64,000 nt of DNA from Sphingomonas sp. Leaf407 (GCF_001425385.1 NZ_LMQO01000005.1:236094-300093), one strand, 5' to 3'; positions 1-8,653 are shown, counted from the first letter of the stretch. The notes: a model not told the origin generated them from the sequence alone. Translations and numbers: made by a program.

Positions 1-683
1 AGCGTCGCGGCGAACGGCGTGTCGATCGCATAGCCTTGCGCCTTACCGCTCACCAACGCCGCCGCCGCGCCGTCGCCGAACTGGAGCATCGCGAGCAGCG
101 GTTCGAGGTCGGTGGCGGGTTGCAGGTGCAGCGTCGACAGCTCGACCGTGACCACCAGCACCCGTGCGTCGGGGTCGGACCGGACGATATGGCGCGCGCT
201 GCGCAGCGCGGCGACGGCGGCATAACAGCCCATGAACCCGACCAGCAGCCGTTCGACTGTGGGGGCAAGGCCGATCCGCGCGGCGACGATCTGGTCGATG
301 CCCGGTGCCACGAAGCCTGTGCAACTGGCGACCACCAGATGGGTGATGCCGCTCAGATCGACCTGTTCGCGCAAGGCCTCGATCGCGGCGATGGCCAATA
401 TCGGCGCCGAATCGGCATAAATCCGCATTCGCGCCGCCGTGCCGGGCATGGCATCGGCATAGAAACCGCCTGCACCCACCGGCGATCCGCCGTCTTCGCT
501 TGCCGGCAATACCGACCAGCGATGGCCGATGCCGGCACGATCAACCATCCGGTCGAACAACCGCGTCTCACGTGCATCCAGCCGCTCGCGTGCCCAGCCG
601 ATGAAAGCGGAATGAATGTCGTGGCCGGGCACGGCGGTGCCGATGGCGTTCAACCATGCGGTGGTGGGGGTGGCGGGCATCAT
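1..683 (-). CDS. Type III polyketide synthase (partial, 3' end outside window)
   Basis: The minus strand reads openly from ATG at 683 to the window edge, giving about 227 residues of a chalcone/stilbene-synthase-type thiolase fold. Around residue 121 it carries VVASCTGFVAPGID, the nucleophilic-cysteine motif of type III polyketide synthases, followed by a conserved GFMGCYAAVAALR segment. Such enzymes extend acyl-CoA with malonyl-CoA to give resorcinols or pyrones. The gene lies 66 nt behind a SAM methyltransferase gene on the same strand, an arrangement seen in alkylresorcinol and alkylquinone clusters. A second ATG lies at 680. The C-terminal half with the His and Asn catalytic residues is not in view. 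The family is confident; the product is inferred. Confidence 0.85.
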   Translation of the reverse strand, partial: MMPATPTTAWLNAIGTAVPGHDIHSAFIGWARERLDARETRLFDRMVDRAGIGHRWSVLPASEDGGSPVGAGGFYADAMPGTAARMRIYADSAPILAIAAIEALREQVDLSGITHLVVASCTGFVAPGIDQIVAARIGLAPTVERLLVGFMGCYAAVAALRSARHIVRSDPDARVLVVTVELSTLHLQPATDLEPLLAMLQFGDGAAAALVSGKAQGYAIDTPFAAT

Positions 684-749
684 CGGCTCAACGCATCATC
701 CACCGGAAAGTCGTTTTCGCACCGCAACATTTCGGGGGGGCGGGAAAGC

Positions 750-1358
750 TCAGTCCTTCCACGCCCACCACAGTTGCGCCGGCGGCATGTTCCACCATTC
801 CATGTCGTGATCGATCCGGGCGAACTGCCGGTCGAGGAAGTCGCGCACGCGCGGATTGAACTGATAGACGAGGAACGCCCCCCCGCTGCGCAGTACTGCG
901 CGCGTCGCGGCGGCGATCGCATCGCCGACACCGGGCGGCAGCGTGGAGAAGGGCAGCCCCGACAGCACGTAATCGGCATGGGCATGGCCATGATCGGCGA
1001 CGATCGCCTCGACGTCGGCGGCCGAGCCATGCACCGCCGAGAAGCGCGAATCGAGGATCGTCGCGTTCAGATAATCGATGAAATCGGGATTGGTGTCGAT
1101 CACGATCAACTGCGCATCGGGCGCCAGCCTTTCGAGGATCGGGCGACAGAAGGTGCCGACGCCCGGACCATATTCGACGACGACCTTGGCGTTCGCCCAG
1201 TCGATCGGCCCCAGCATCTTGCGGATCAGCTTGTTCGATGACGGGATCACCGACCCGACCATCACTGGATGCTTGACGAACCCGCGCAGGAAAATGCCGG
1301 CCGGCGAAGGGACACCGCGCGGCTTCCGTCGTGTCGCGGTGCTGGAACTCGTCGTCAT
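750..1358 (-). CDS. Class I SAM-dependent methyltransferase, PmtA/KsgA-like
   Basis: 202 residues. The SAM-binding motif I region is VVVEYGPGVGTFCRPIL, followed by the acidic strand end LIVIDTNPDFI and a motif IV-like region DYVLSGLPFSTLP. These resemble the rRNA adenine dimethylase and phospholipid N-methyltransferase branch. The start at 1358 is chosen because GAGGA lies 6 nt upstream; a longer frame reaches 1388 without a better signal. It precedes the type III polyketide synthase on the same strand, so it may methylate the polyketide product. A lipid methyltransferase role is the alternative. The substrate cannot be read from the sequence. Confidence 0.75.
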   Translation of the reverse strand: MTTSSSTATRRKPRGVPSPAGIFLRGFVKHPVMVGSVIPSSNKLIRKMLGPIDWANAKVVVEYGPGVGTFCRPILERLAPDAQLIVIDTNPDFIDYLNATILDSRFSAVHGSAADVEAIVADHGHAHADYVLSGLPFSTLPPGVGDAIAAATRAVLRSGGAFLVYQFNPRVRDFLDRQFARIDHDMEWWNMPPAQLWWAWKD

Positions 1359-1536
1359 GGAAATCCTCGAAGGATGGCGCTGGCGCACCCGTGGTCACGT
1401 CGTCGTCGCAAAAGCGCAACGAACATGCAAGCCGAACGGTTGCGGGGGTCGCGTTCGGTGCGGTGGGTAGAGCATGCCGCCCATCCGTCCGGGTGGTCCA
1501 TCCGTCCGACCTGCGCCGGACGGATGGACCGGATTC

Positions 1537-3825
1537 TCACCCCTTCGGCCCGCGCCCCTCGACCATGCCCGGCGCGATGAAGCCGATCGGCTGGATCGCG
1601 ATCGCATCCTGCTTCAGCCGGGCGGACATGGCGCGATATTCCGCTTCCATCTCCGCCGTCACCGAGGCGCGCGATTCACCCAACGCCGCGTCGAAATGCA
1701 CCATCGTCACCTCGCGCGTGTCGAGCCCGTCGCGCAGCGCGAACAGGCCGGCGCGCCGCACGACATCCTCCAGATCGGCACCGGTGAACCGGTCGGTACG
1801 CTTCGCGACCGCGTCCAGATCGACATCGGCGGCCAGCGGCATCTTCTGCGTCTGGATGTTCAGGATCCGCGCCCGACCCGCCGCATCGGGCACGCCGACA
1901 TAGACCAGCTCGTCGAACCGGCCGGGGCGCAGCAGCGCCGGATCGACCAGATTGGGCCGGTTGGTCGCGCCGATCACCACCACCGACTGGAGTTCCTCCA
2001 GCCCGTCCATCTCGGCAAGGATGGTGTTGACCACGCGCGCCGTCACTTCCGGCTCGCCCATCCCGCCGCCGCGGGCGGGCACCAGCGAATCGAGTTCGTC
2101 GATGAAGATCACCGTCGGCGCGACCTGCCGTGCGCGGGCGAACAGCCGGGCGATCTGCTGCTCGCTCTCGCCATACCATTTGGACAGCAGGTCGCTCGAC
2201 TTGGTGGCGATGAAATTCGCCTCCGCCTCGCGCGCCACCGCCTTGGCCAGCAGCGTCTTGCCGGTGCCGGGCGGGCCATAGAGCAGGAACCCCTTGGCCG
2301 GGCGGATGCCGAGGCGGCGGAACGATTCAGGGCTTTTGAGCGGCAGCTCGACGCCTTCCTTCAACCGCATCTGCGCATCGTCGAGCCCGCCGACATCGTC
2401 CCAGCGCACGGTCGGCGCCTGCACCATCACCTCGCGCATCGCGCTCGGCTGCACCCGCTTCAACGCCTCGACGAAATCCTCGCGCGTCACCGACAGGCTG
2501 TCGAGCACCTCCTGCGGGATCGTGCCCGCCGACAGGTCGATGCGCGGCATGATCCGCCGTACCGCATCGATCGCCGCCTCGCGGGTCAGCGCCGCCAGAT
2601 CGGCCCCGACGAAGCCATAGGTGGTGCGCGACAGCTCGTTCAGCTCGACATCGTCCGCCAGCGGCATGCCGCGGGTATGGATGCCCAAGATCTCGCGCCG
2701 GCCGCGCTCGTCGGGCACGCCGACCACGATTTCGCGGTCGAACCGGCCGGGCCGGCGCAACGCCTCGTCGATCGCCTCGGGCCGGTTGGTCGCGGCGATG
2801 ACGACGATGTTGGCGCGCGATTCCAGCCCGTCCATCAACGTCAGCAACTGCGCGACCAGCCGCTTCTCGGCCTCGCCCGACACTTGGCCCCGCTTGGGCG
2901 CGATCGAATCGATCTCGTCGATGAACACGATCGAGGGCGATGCCTTGGTCGCTTGCTCGAACACTTCGCGCAGGCGCTTTTCCGATTCGCCATACGCCGA
3001 TCCCATGATCTCGGGACCGTTGATGAGGAAGAATTCCGCATCCGATTCATTTGCGACCGCGCGGGCAAGCCGCGTCTTGCCGGTGCCGGGCGGCCCATGC
3101 AGCAATACCCCCTTGGGCGGATCGACGCCGAGGCGCTGGAACAGTTCGGGGTAGCGCAGCGGCAACTCGACCATCTCGCGCAACTGGTCGATCGTCTGGC
3201 CCATGCCGCCGATGTCGTCATAGGTGACGTCGGCGCGGCGTGCCTCGCGCGGTTCCTCATATTCGGCGCGCAGTTCGATCTCGGTCGATTCGTCGATGTG
3301 GACCACGCCCTTGGGCTGGGCCGAGACAACGAGCAGGCGGATTTCCTGCAACGAGAATGCCGGCGCGTTGACGTAGCGGCGGACACCGGGCGACAGATTG
3401 TCGACCCGCTGGTGCCCGGTCGTCGCGACGATGTCGCCCTGGCACAGCGGCCGGCCGAAGAACGTGCGTTTCAGCGCGTTGGCCGACCCCTGCAACCGCA
3501 GATTCTGTTGTGCGGGCGCGAACACCACCCGGGTCGCGGCGCGTGATTCGGCCTTGCGCACCTCTACCTGATCGCCCGAACCGACCCCGGCATTGGCGCG
3601 CTGCAACCCGTCGATGCGGACGATGTCGAGCCCTTCGTCCTCCGGATAGGGGGCGACGGCGCGCGCCGGCGTCGTCTTCTTGCCGACGATCTCGACGACA
3701 TCGCCCTCGGCGACGCCAAGGATCGCCATGACCGACCGGGGCAGGTGGGCGATGCCGCGTCCACTATCCTCGGGCCGTGCGTTCGCGACCTGCAACCGCC
3801 GCCCGCCCGTTTCGCTGTCTGCCAT
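1537..3825 (-). CDS. CDC48/VCP-type AAA ATPase, two AAA modules
   Basis: 762 residues with the N-D1-D2 layout of CDC48/VAT. An N-terminal double-psi barrel-like region (about 1-190) is followed by two AAA modules. Walker A motifs GPPGTGKT lie near residues 244 and 520, with Walker B segments VFIDEIDSIAP and IFIDELDSLVP and second-region motifs ATNRPEAIDEALRRPGRFDR and ATNRPNLVDPALLRPGRFD. The family forms hexamers that unfold or extract protein substrates. ATG at 3825 is preferred (GGGGTG upstream); GTG at 3834 is also in frame. The leader between 3826 and about 3970 is strongly structured and holds an intrinsic terminator, so expression may be attenuated. No partner protein is encoded nearby. 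Confidence 0.9.
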   Translation of the reverse strand: MADSETGGRRLQVANARPEDSGRGIAHLPRSVMAILGVAEGDVVEIVGKKTTPARAVAPYPEDEGLDIVRIDGLQRANAGVGSGDQVEVRKAESRAATRVVFAPAQQNLRLQGSANALKRTFFGRPLCQGDIVATTGHQRVDNLSPGVRRYVNAPAFSLQEIRLLVVSAQPKGVVHIDESTEIELRAEYEEPREARRADVTYDDIGGMGQTIDQLREMVELPLRYPELFQRLGVDPPKGVLLHGPPGTGKTRLARAVANESDAEFFLINGPEIMGSAYGESEKRLREVFEQATKASPSIVFIDEIDSIAPKRGQVSGEAEKRLVAQLLTLMDGLESRANIVVIAATNRPEAIDEALRRPGRFDREIVVGVPDERGRREILGIHTRGMPLADDVELNELSRTTYGFVGADLAALTREAAIDAVRRIMPRIDLSAGTIPQEVLDSLSVTREDFVEALKRVQPSAMREVMVQAPTVRWDDVGGLDDAQMRLKEGVELPLKSPESFRRLGIRPAKGFLLYGPPGTGKTLLAKAVAREAEANFIATKSSDLLSKWYGESEQQIARLFARARQVAPTVIFIDELDSLVPARGGGMGEPEVTARVVNTILAEMDGLEELQSVVVIGATNRPNLVDPALLRPGRFDELVYVGVPDAAGRARILNIQTQKMPLAADVDLDAVAKRTDRFTGADLEDVVRRAGLFALRDGLDTREVTMVHFDAALGESRASVTAEMEAEYRAMSARLKQDAIAIQPIGFIAPGMVEGRGPKG

Positions 3826-3896
3826 CCAGTTCACCCCAGCATTCGTCGAAAGCGACGAACGGCGAAGATGGGGCGCATGTTGCCGGCAACAAGACG

Positions 3897-3927
3897 AAAA
3901 AAAAGGCCGATCGAAACGACCGGCCGT
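3897..3927 (-). terminator. Intrinsic terminator upstream of the CDC48-type gene
   Basis: On the minus strand a 9-bp GC-rich stem (arms 3905-3913 and 3917-3925, one G-U pair, 3-nt loop) is followed directly by eight U residues (3904-3897). It lies 72 nt before the ATPase start and in the same direction, with no gene ending at it. It must therefore end either a small RNA or an attenuated leader. Confidence 0.75.
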
Positions 3928-3972
3928 AAAGTTTTAGGAGAGGATGCCTGAAAGGCACCTCCTATGTGCAGT
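3897..3972 (-). ncRNA. Candidate small RNA or attenuator leader
   Basis: A minus-strand transcript of about 75 nt can be drawn. A promoter-like TTGATC (4006-4001), a 17-nt spacer and TAATGC (3983-3978) precede it. A hairpin follows at 3963-3936 (arms AGGAG/CUCCU and UGCC/GGCA, with UCCU in the internal loop), then the intrinsic terminator. The pyrimidine-rich UCCUCUCCU stretch could pair with Shine-Dalgarno sequences, as several alphaproteobacterial sRNAs do. It could equally be the attenuated 5' leader of the downstream ATPase gene. Inference from structure only. Confidence 0.45.
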
Positions 3973-4012
3973 GCAGCGCATTATTGTGCAAGTGCGAACA
4001 GATCAATTCATA

Positions 4013-4027
4013 TTGCAAATTTTGCAA
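4013..4027. promoter_or_regulatory. Perfect palindrome, candidate LysR-type operator
   Basis: TTGCAAA-T-TTTGCAA is a perfect 7-1-7 inverted repeat that fits the T-N11-A pattern bound by LysR-type regulators. It sits 80 nt upstream of the lysR-like start at 4108 and next to the putative minus-strand promoter at 3978-4006, as expected for a divergently acting autoregulated LysR protein. Confidence 0.5.
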
Positions 4028-4107
4028 TCGCATGCGTTCAAGAAGTTGCGTTGGAACGCGGAGCGGTGCAGCCTGTGCCGCAGTGCAACCAGAGTAGGAT
4101 GGGTCGG

Positions 4108-4995
4108 ATGCGTCGGCTTCCCCCGCTGACTGCCATTGAGGCATTTGTTCACGTCGCGCGGCTCGGCTCGGTGAAGCTCGCCGCCGACGAACTGGCGCTG
4201 TCGTCGCCCGCGCTCAGCCGGCGGGTGCAGGCGCTCGAGCGATTCATCGGCAAGCCGTTGTTCGAACGGCGGCATCAGGCGCTGCGCCTGAACGACGATG
4301 GCGAGCGGTTGCTGGCGCTGCTGTCGGGCGCGCTCGATACGCTCAGCGACGCGGTCGAACAGATGTCGGGCGCGGTCGAGGTGCTGCGGCTGCGCCTGGG
4401 CGTGCTGCCGCTGTTCGCGATCCAGCGGCTGATGCCGCGCATGGGCGACCTGAAGGAACGCCATCCCGAACTGCATCTGGACTTCGATACCGCGCACCAT
4501 GGGCTGGGGCGGCTGGGCGAAGGGCTCGACGTTGCGATCGTGCTCGATCATGCGATCGACCCGGCGCTCTATGCGCGGCGGCTCGACCGCAACCGGGTCT
4601 ATGCCATCGCCGGGCGCGCGCTGATCGAGCGGTCGCCGATCACCGATCCGGCGCAATTGTCGCAGCATACCGCGCTGATCCACCGCGACATGCCCGATAC
4701 CTTCGCCGACTGGATGCACGCCGTCGGGTTGCCCGACCTCGAACCCGCCGCAATCGACCGGTTCGATTCGGGCACGCTGATGCTGGAGGCGGCGGCGCAG
4801 GGGCTGGGTGTCGCCTTCATGCTCGAATCACATTTCGAAACGGCGCGCGACGACCGGCTGGTGCCGCTGTTCGACCGGGCGGTCAATTCGACCTACAGCC
4901 ACTGGTTCGTCTGCCGCCCGCGCCTGTTGCAGCAGCGGCCGGTGAAGCTGTTCCACGACTGGCTGGTGCAGGCGCTGGACGCGCCGGCGGAGTAA
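4108..4995 (+). CDS. LysR-family transcriptional regulator, GcvA/AmpR-like
   Basis: 295 residues. The N-terminal winged helix-turn-helix begins RRLPPLTAIEAFVHVARLGS and continues AADELALSSPALSRRVQALE, followed by an effector-binding domain of usual length. The start at 4108 is preferred because AGGA lies 8 nt upstream; ATG at 4099 is a second choice, and the frame stays open back to 3964 without coding character. A TTGCAAA palindrome at 4013-4027 is a likely binding site. No metabolic gene is adjacent, so the effector is unknown. Divergent control of the small transcript or ATPase gene at 3.9 kb is an inference from layout. Confidence 0.88.
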   Translation: MRRLPPLTAIEAFVHVARLGSVKLAADELALSSPALSRRVQALERFIGKPLFERRHQALRLNDDGERLLALLSGALDTLSDAVEQMSGAVEVLRLRLGVLPLFAIQRLMPRMGDLKERHPELHLDFDTAHHGLGRLGEGLDVAIVLDHAIDPALYARRLDRNRVYAIAGRALIERSPITDPAQLSQHTALIHRDMPDTFADWMHAVGLPDLEPAAIDRFDSGTLMLEAAAQGLGVAFMLESHFETARDDRLVPLFDRAVNSTYSHWFVCRPRLLQQRPVKLFHDWLVQALDAPAE

Positions 4996-5017
4996 ACCGC
5001 CACAGAATATACCCGCC

Positions 5018-5113
5018 CGTCACCCCCGCGCAGGCGGGGGTCCATAAACGCCAACGTGAACGATAGAACCGCAGCGTCAGCGTCTATGGATTCCCGCCTT
5101 CGCGGGAATGACG
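5018..5113. repeat. Family F intergenic inverted repeats
   Basis: The space between lysR and the cyclophilin gene holds two imperfect copies in opposite orientation of a hairpin type with arms like CCCGC...GCGGG, flanked by GTCA and TCCATA (5020-5044 and 5083-5112). The family recurs at 48496-48527. It lies between two gene 3' ends and may help end transcription from both sides. Confidence 0.75.
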
Positions 5114-5128
5114 ACAGAAGGCCAAGCC

Positions 5129-5590
5129 TTACGCTTCCGACCGCGCGGTCACGATCTTGCCCGGATTGCGCGGCGGCTCGCCCTTGGGCAGCTTGTCGAC
5201 GGCGTCCATGCCGCTCTCGACCACGCCCCACACGGTGTACTGCCCGTCGAGGAAGGTCGCATCGTCGAGGCAGATGAAGAACTGGCTGTTGGCCGAATTG
5301 GGGTCCATCGTCCGCGCCATCGAGCAGACGCCGCGCGCATGCGGTTCCTTGCTGAACTCTTGTTTCAGGTTCGGTTCCTTCGACCCGCCGGTGCCGTCGC
5401 CGCGACCGCCGTCGCCGCCCTGCGCCATGAAGCCGTCGATCACGCGGTGGAACACCACGCCGTCGTAAAAGCCCGAATCGGCCAGCTTGACGATGCGCTC
5501 GACATGGTTCGGCGCAAGATCGGGGCGCAGCTTGATGCGCACTTCGCCCGTGTCGAGCGTCATAACGAGCGTGGAGGGGGTATCGGCCAT
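5129..5590 (-). CDS. Peptidyl-prolyl cis-trans isomerase, cyclophilin type
   Basis: 153 residues covering a complete cyclophilin domain. Active-site segments include GFYDGVVFHRVIDGFMAQGG (catalytic Arg in FHRV) and the NSANSQFFICLDD strand. There is no signal peptide, so it should act in the cytoplasm, like PpiB. The insertion around GDGTGGSKEP with EFSKEPHARGVCSMAR is usual for the alphaproteobacterial form. It ends just after the family F repeat and stands alone in its orientation. The start is the only sensible ATG, at 5590. Confidence 0.93.
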   Translation of the reverse strand: MADTPSTLVMTLDTGEVRIKLRPDLAPNHVERIVKLADSGFYDGVVFHRVIDGFMAQGGDGGRGDGTGGSKEPNLKQEFSKEPHARGVCSMARTMDPNSANSQFFICLDDATFLDGQYTVWGVVESGMDAVDKLPKGEPPRNPGKIVTARSEA

Positions 5591-5718
5591 TCAGCTACTC
5601 CTTGAAATCGGCGCCCTAGCTAGGGACTGGCAACCGCACTGGCAACCGTACGGGCGTTGGCACGGCGGTGCAGCATGGCTACAGCGGGGGTGAATCGTGC
5701 CGAAGGAGGGTTGCGCCC

Positions 5719-7113
5719 ATGACCGAACTCGACCTTCCCGAGCCTGAGACGAGCGAACTGGACGAGGACGACCGGCTCAAGCCCGAATTCGTCCGCGCGG
5801 TCTGCGACGCGGTCGAGAACGGCGACGACGAGGCGGTGCGCGACTTGGTCGAGCCGCTCCACCCCGCCGATCTGGCCGACCTGTTCGAACTGGTCCCGGG
5901 CGAACAGCGCGCGGCGCTGGCGGCGGCGATCCCCGAGCGGCTGAACGGCGACGTCCTCGCCGAGATGAACGACTGGGTGCGTGACGCGGTGATCGACGCG
6001 CTGACCGCGACCCAGGTCGCCGATCTGGCGGCGCAGCTCGACACCGACGATGCGGTCGCGATCATCGAGGACCTCGACGATGACGATCAGCGCGCGGTGC
6101 TGCGCGCGCTCGACCCCGACGATCGCGCCGCGATCGAGGAGGCGCTGTCCTACCCCGAGGAATCCGCCGGCCGCCTGATGCAGCGCGAGCTGGTGGCGGT
6201 GCCCGAACACTGGAGCGTCGGCGACGCGCTCGACTATCTGCGCGCCGACGAGGTGCTGACGACCGATTTCTGGGAAATCTTCGTCGTCGATCCCGCGCAC
6301 AAGCCGGTCGGCACCTGCCAGTTGTCGTGGATATTGCGCACGCCGCGCTCGGTCGCGATCGCCGATGTGATGGCGCGCGAACAGACGCTGATCCCGGTCG
6401 ACATGGATCAGGAGGAAGTGGCGCTGCGCTTCCAGAAATACGCGCTGATCTCGGCCGCCGTGGTCGACAGCAGCGGGCGGCTGGCCGGCATGATTACCGT
6501 CGACGACGTGGTCCACATCATCCAGGCCGAGGCGGGCGAGGACGCGCTGCTGCTGTCGGGCGCGGGCGAAGGCGACATCAACGAACCGATCCGCGATTCG
6601 TACAAGGCGCGGGTGCGCTGGCTCATCACCAACCTCATCACCGCGCTGCTGCCCGCGACGATCATCGGCGCGTTCGGCGCGACGATCGACCGGATGGTGA
6701 CGCTGGCAGCGCTGATGCCGATCGTCGCCGGCCTGGGCGGCAATGCGGGCACGCAGACGATGGCGGTGACGGTCCGCGCGCTCGCCACCAACCAGTTGAC
6801 GCAATCGAACACGCTGCGCGCGATCCGCCGCGAAATGGTGATCGCGCTGATGAACGGGCTGACCGTCGCCGCGCTGATCGGGACCGGCGTGACCCTGTGG
6901 TTCGGCAATCCGCAACTGGGCGGGGTGATCGGCGTCGCGATGCTGCTCAACGTCGTCATCGCCGGCTTTGCCGGCGTGTTCGTGCCGCTGACGCTCGACC
7001 GGTTCAACGCCGATCCGGCGGTCGCCTCGTCGATCTTCGTGACGATGACCACCGATTCGATGGGGTTCCTCGTGTTCCTTGGGCTGGCGACCGTCAGCGG
7101 ACTGACCGCTTGA
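5719..7113 (+). CDS. mgtE: Magnesium transporter MgtE
   Basis: 464 residues. An acidic N domain with repeated LHPADLADLFE-like helices (about 1-130) is followed by a CBS pair (about 135-260; VPEHWSVGDALDYLR, then TLIPVDMDQEEVALRF). A five-helix membrane domain follows (about 285-464), with the pore signature GLGGNAGTQTMAV. The family makes Mg2+ channels gated by intracellular Mg2+ through the N and CBS domains. The start at 5719 has AGGAGG 9 nt upstream; a longer frame from 5668 lacks this. It is not part of an evident operon. Confidence 0.93.
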   Translation: MTELDLPEPETSELDEDDRLKPEFVRAVCDAVENGDDEAVRDLVEPLHPADLADLFELVPGEQRAALAAAIPERLNGDVLAEMNDWVRDAVIDALTATQVADLAAQLDTDDAVAIIEDLDDDDQRAVLRALDPDDRAAIEEALSYPEESAGRLMQRELVAVPEHWSVGDALDYLRADEVLTTDFWEIFVVDPAHKPVGTCQLSWILRTPRSVAIADVMAREQTLIPVDMDQEEVALRFQKYALISAAVVDSSGRLAGMITVDDVVHIIQAEAGEDALLLSGAGEGDINEPIRDSYKARVRWLITNLITALLPATIIGAFGATIDRMVTLAALMPIVAGLGGNAGTQTMAVTVRALATNQLTQSNTLRAIRREMVIALMNGLTVAALIGTGVTLWFGNPQLGGVIGVAMLLNVVIAGFAGVFVPLTLDRFNADPAVASSIFVTMTTDSMGFLVFLGLATVSGLTA

Positions 7114-7144
7114 GGCGGGCGGCCGCGCTCCCCATCTGGACGCC

Positions 7145-7543
7145 GTGCCGCTTCACCTGACCAAAGTCGCCTTCGCCATCGATCATGTCGAACAGCTCGT
7201 CGAGCGGCTGGCCGCGCGCCATGCCGAAGGCGAGGCGCTGACTACGCGCTATCTGCCCAAACGGGTCGCCGAACTGGAGGGCGGCTCGCTCTTCTGGATC
7301 CTGAAGCACCGGCTGGTCGCGCGCTCGCCGATATTGGGATTCGGCGAGGCCGAAGGCGGGCGCGTCGCGATCCATCTCGGGCCGAAGCTGGTGCTGGTCG
7401 AAGCCCGCCCGAAACGCGCGCATCAGGGCTGGCGTTATCTGGAGGACGCCGACGCGCCGGCCGATCTCGGCGGGGAGGGGACCGGTGCCGACGAACTGCC
7501 GCCCCGGCTGATCGGGGAGTTGATGGCGCTGGGGCTGCTGTAG
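7145..7543 (+). CDS. DUF1489 family protein
   Basis: 132 residues starting at GTG 7145. The sequence LTKVAFAIDHVEQLVERL, then LTTRYLPKRVAELEGGSLFW and a C-terminal HQGWRYLEDADAPADL match the DUF1489 family, which is widespread in alphaproteobacteria and of unknown function. There are no membrane segments or signal peptide. It follows mgtE by 31 nt in the same direction and may be cotranscribed with it. No enzymatic motif is visible. Confidence 0.8.
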   Translation: MPLHLTKVAFAIDHVEQLVERLAARHAEGEALTTRYLPKRVAELEGGSLFWILKHRLVARSPILGFGEAEGGRVAIHLGPKLVLVEARPKRAHQGWRYLEDADAPADLGGEGTGADELPPRLIGELMALGLL

Positions 7544-7555
7544 AGAAGAAGTTTG

Positions 7556-7706
7556 GGTTCGCGCGGAGGCGCGGAGGAGGGTGCGGCTCCTTCGCGTCAG
7601 CGGAATTGTCCTCCCATGCTCTCAACGAGTCGGCCGACAGATCGCTGCGCGATCCGGCAGCAGCGGACGCAACCCCTCCGCGTCTCCGCGCCTTTGCGTG
7701 AAACCG
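7556..7706. repeat. Family B inverted repeat in a 388-bp gene-free stretch
   Basis: The space 7544-7931 between two convergent genes has no credible gene. Its first half is an inverted repeat with arms near 7556-7580 (GCGGAGGCGCGGAGG) and 7675-7705 (CCTCCGCGTCTCCGCGCC). The same family recurs at 21918-22152 and 60343-60507. From 7713 to 7931 I see nothing beyond a slightly AT-richer patch near 7790. Confidence 0.75.
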
Positions 7707-7931
7707 AATCTTCGCAGGCACGTCTGGAGCAGGAACCTCGGATTCGGCGGTTGCGGCGGGTCATGATCCGCAGGGCTTCGCGCGTCCAAAGTTGACAAAG
7801 TTTACACTTGCGACGTGAATGTGGGCGAAATTGGGGCAGGTTTCGCGGCCGCTATTCTGACGGTGGGAAAGAGCGGAGGCCGGGATAGCGGTGCTCCTGC
7901 GTGTAGGACAGTCGCCGCTGGAGGCCCCCGC

Positions 7932-8591
7932 CTACACCACCAACCCCGGATACGCTGCCCTCGCCGCCGCGATCTTCGGCTTGTCCCAGCGCATGATATA
8001 CGGATGCGACGGGTTCCGCCGCGCGAAGTCCTGATGATAGGCCTCCGCCGGATAAAAGGCCCCGCCCTCGATCCGCGTCGCGATCGGCCTGGCGAACGCC
8101 TTCGCCCGCGTCAGTTGCGCGATATAGCGTTCGGCGGTCAGCTTCTGCGATCCGTTCTGCGGAAAGATCGCCGAGCGGTAGCTGGGGCCGCTGTCGGGCA
8201 TCTGCCCGTTCACCTGCGTCGGATCATGCGCGACCGAGAAATAGACGCGCAGCAACGTGCCATAGCTGACGATTCGCGGATCATAGGTGATCCGCACCGC
8301 CTCGGCATGGCCGGTGCGTTCGGTCGATACCTGATCGTAGCTGGCGGTCGCCTTGGTGCCGCCGGCATAGCCGCTCGTCACCGATTTCACGCCCTTCACC
8401 TGCTCGAACACCGCTTCCATTCCCCAGAAACAGCCGCCCGCCAATACGGCGGTGGCAAGGCCGGGGGTCGGCGGCACGTCGCTGGCGACGGTCGGGATCG
8501 GCACCGCGCGGGTGGCGACGGCGGGAGAGAGGGTCAGCACGGCACCACCCAGAACGGCGGCCACGAGCGACACGGGAATCAGCGGGTGCAT
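7932..8591 (-). CDS. msrA: Exported peptide-methionine (S)-S-oxide reductase MsrA
   Basis: 219 residues. A signal peptide (about 1-27) is followed by the MsrA domain with the catalytic motif GCFWG at Cys54, then SGYAGGTKATASYDQVSTER and YRSAIF. Cys54 is the only cysteine in the protein, so no resolving cysteine is encoded; recycling must use an intermolecular partner. The start at 8591 is set by GAGGAA 6 nt upstream. The signal peptide points to repair of oxidised methionine in the periplasm. A tiny membrane protein gene lies 62 nt upstream on the same strand. Confidence 0.92.
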   Translation of the reverse strand: MHPLIPVSLVAAVLGGAVLTLSPAVATRAVPIPTVASDVPPTPGLATAVLAGGCFWGMEAVFEQVKGVKSVTSGYAGGTKATASYDQVSTERTGHAEAVRITYDPRIVSYGTLLRVYFSVAHDPTQVNGQMPDSGPSYRSAIFPQNGSQKLTAERYIAQLTRAKAFARPIATRIEGGAFYPAEAYHQDFARRNPSHPYIMRWDKPKIAAARAAYPGLVV

Positions 8592-8653
8592 GATGGTTCC
8601 TCGGCAAGAATGCGAGGCCGCCGATATGGGGAACGCGATCGCTCCCCGCCAGA

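Noticed and set aside
36..1241. Long plus-strand open frame over the polyketide synthase region
   Set aside because: It is antisense to two genes with clear family motifs and has the low-complexity Arg/Gly/Asp composition typical of shadow frames in GC-rich DNA.
1474..3546. 690-codon plus-strand open frame over the CDC48-type gene
   Set aside because: Antisense shadow; no recognisable domain, while the minus strand shows two complete AAA modules.
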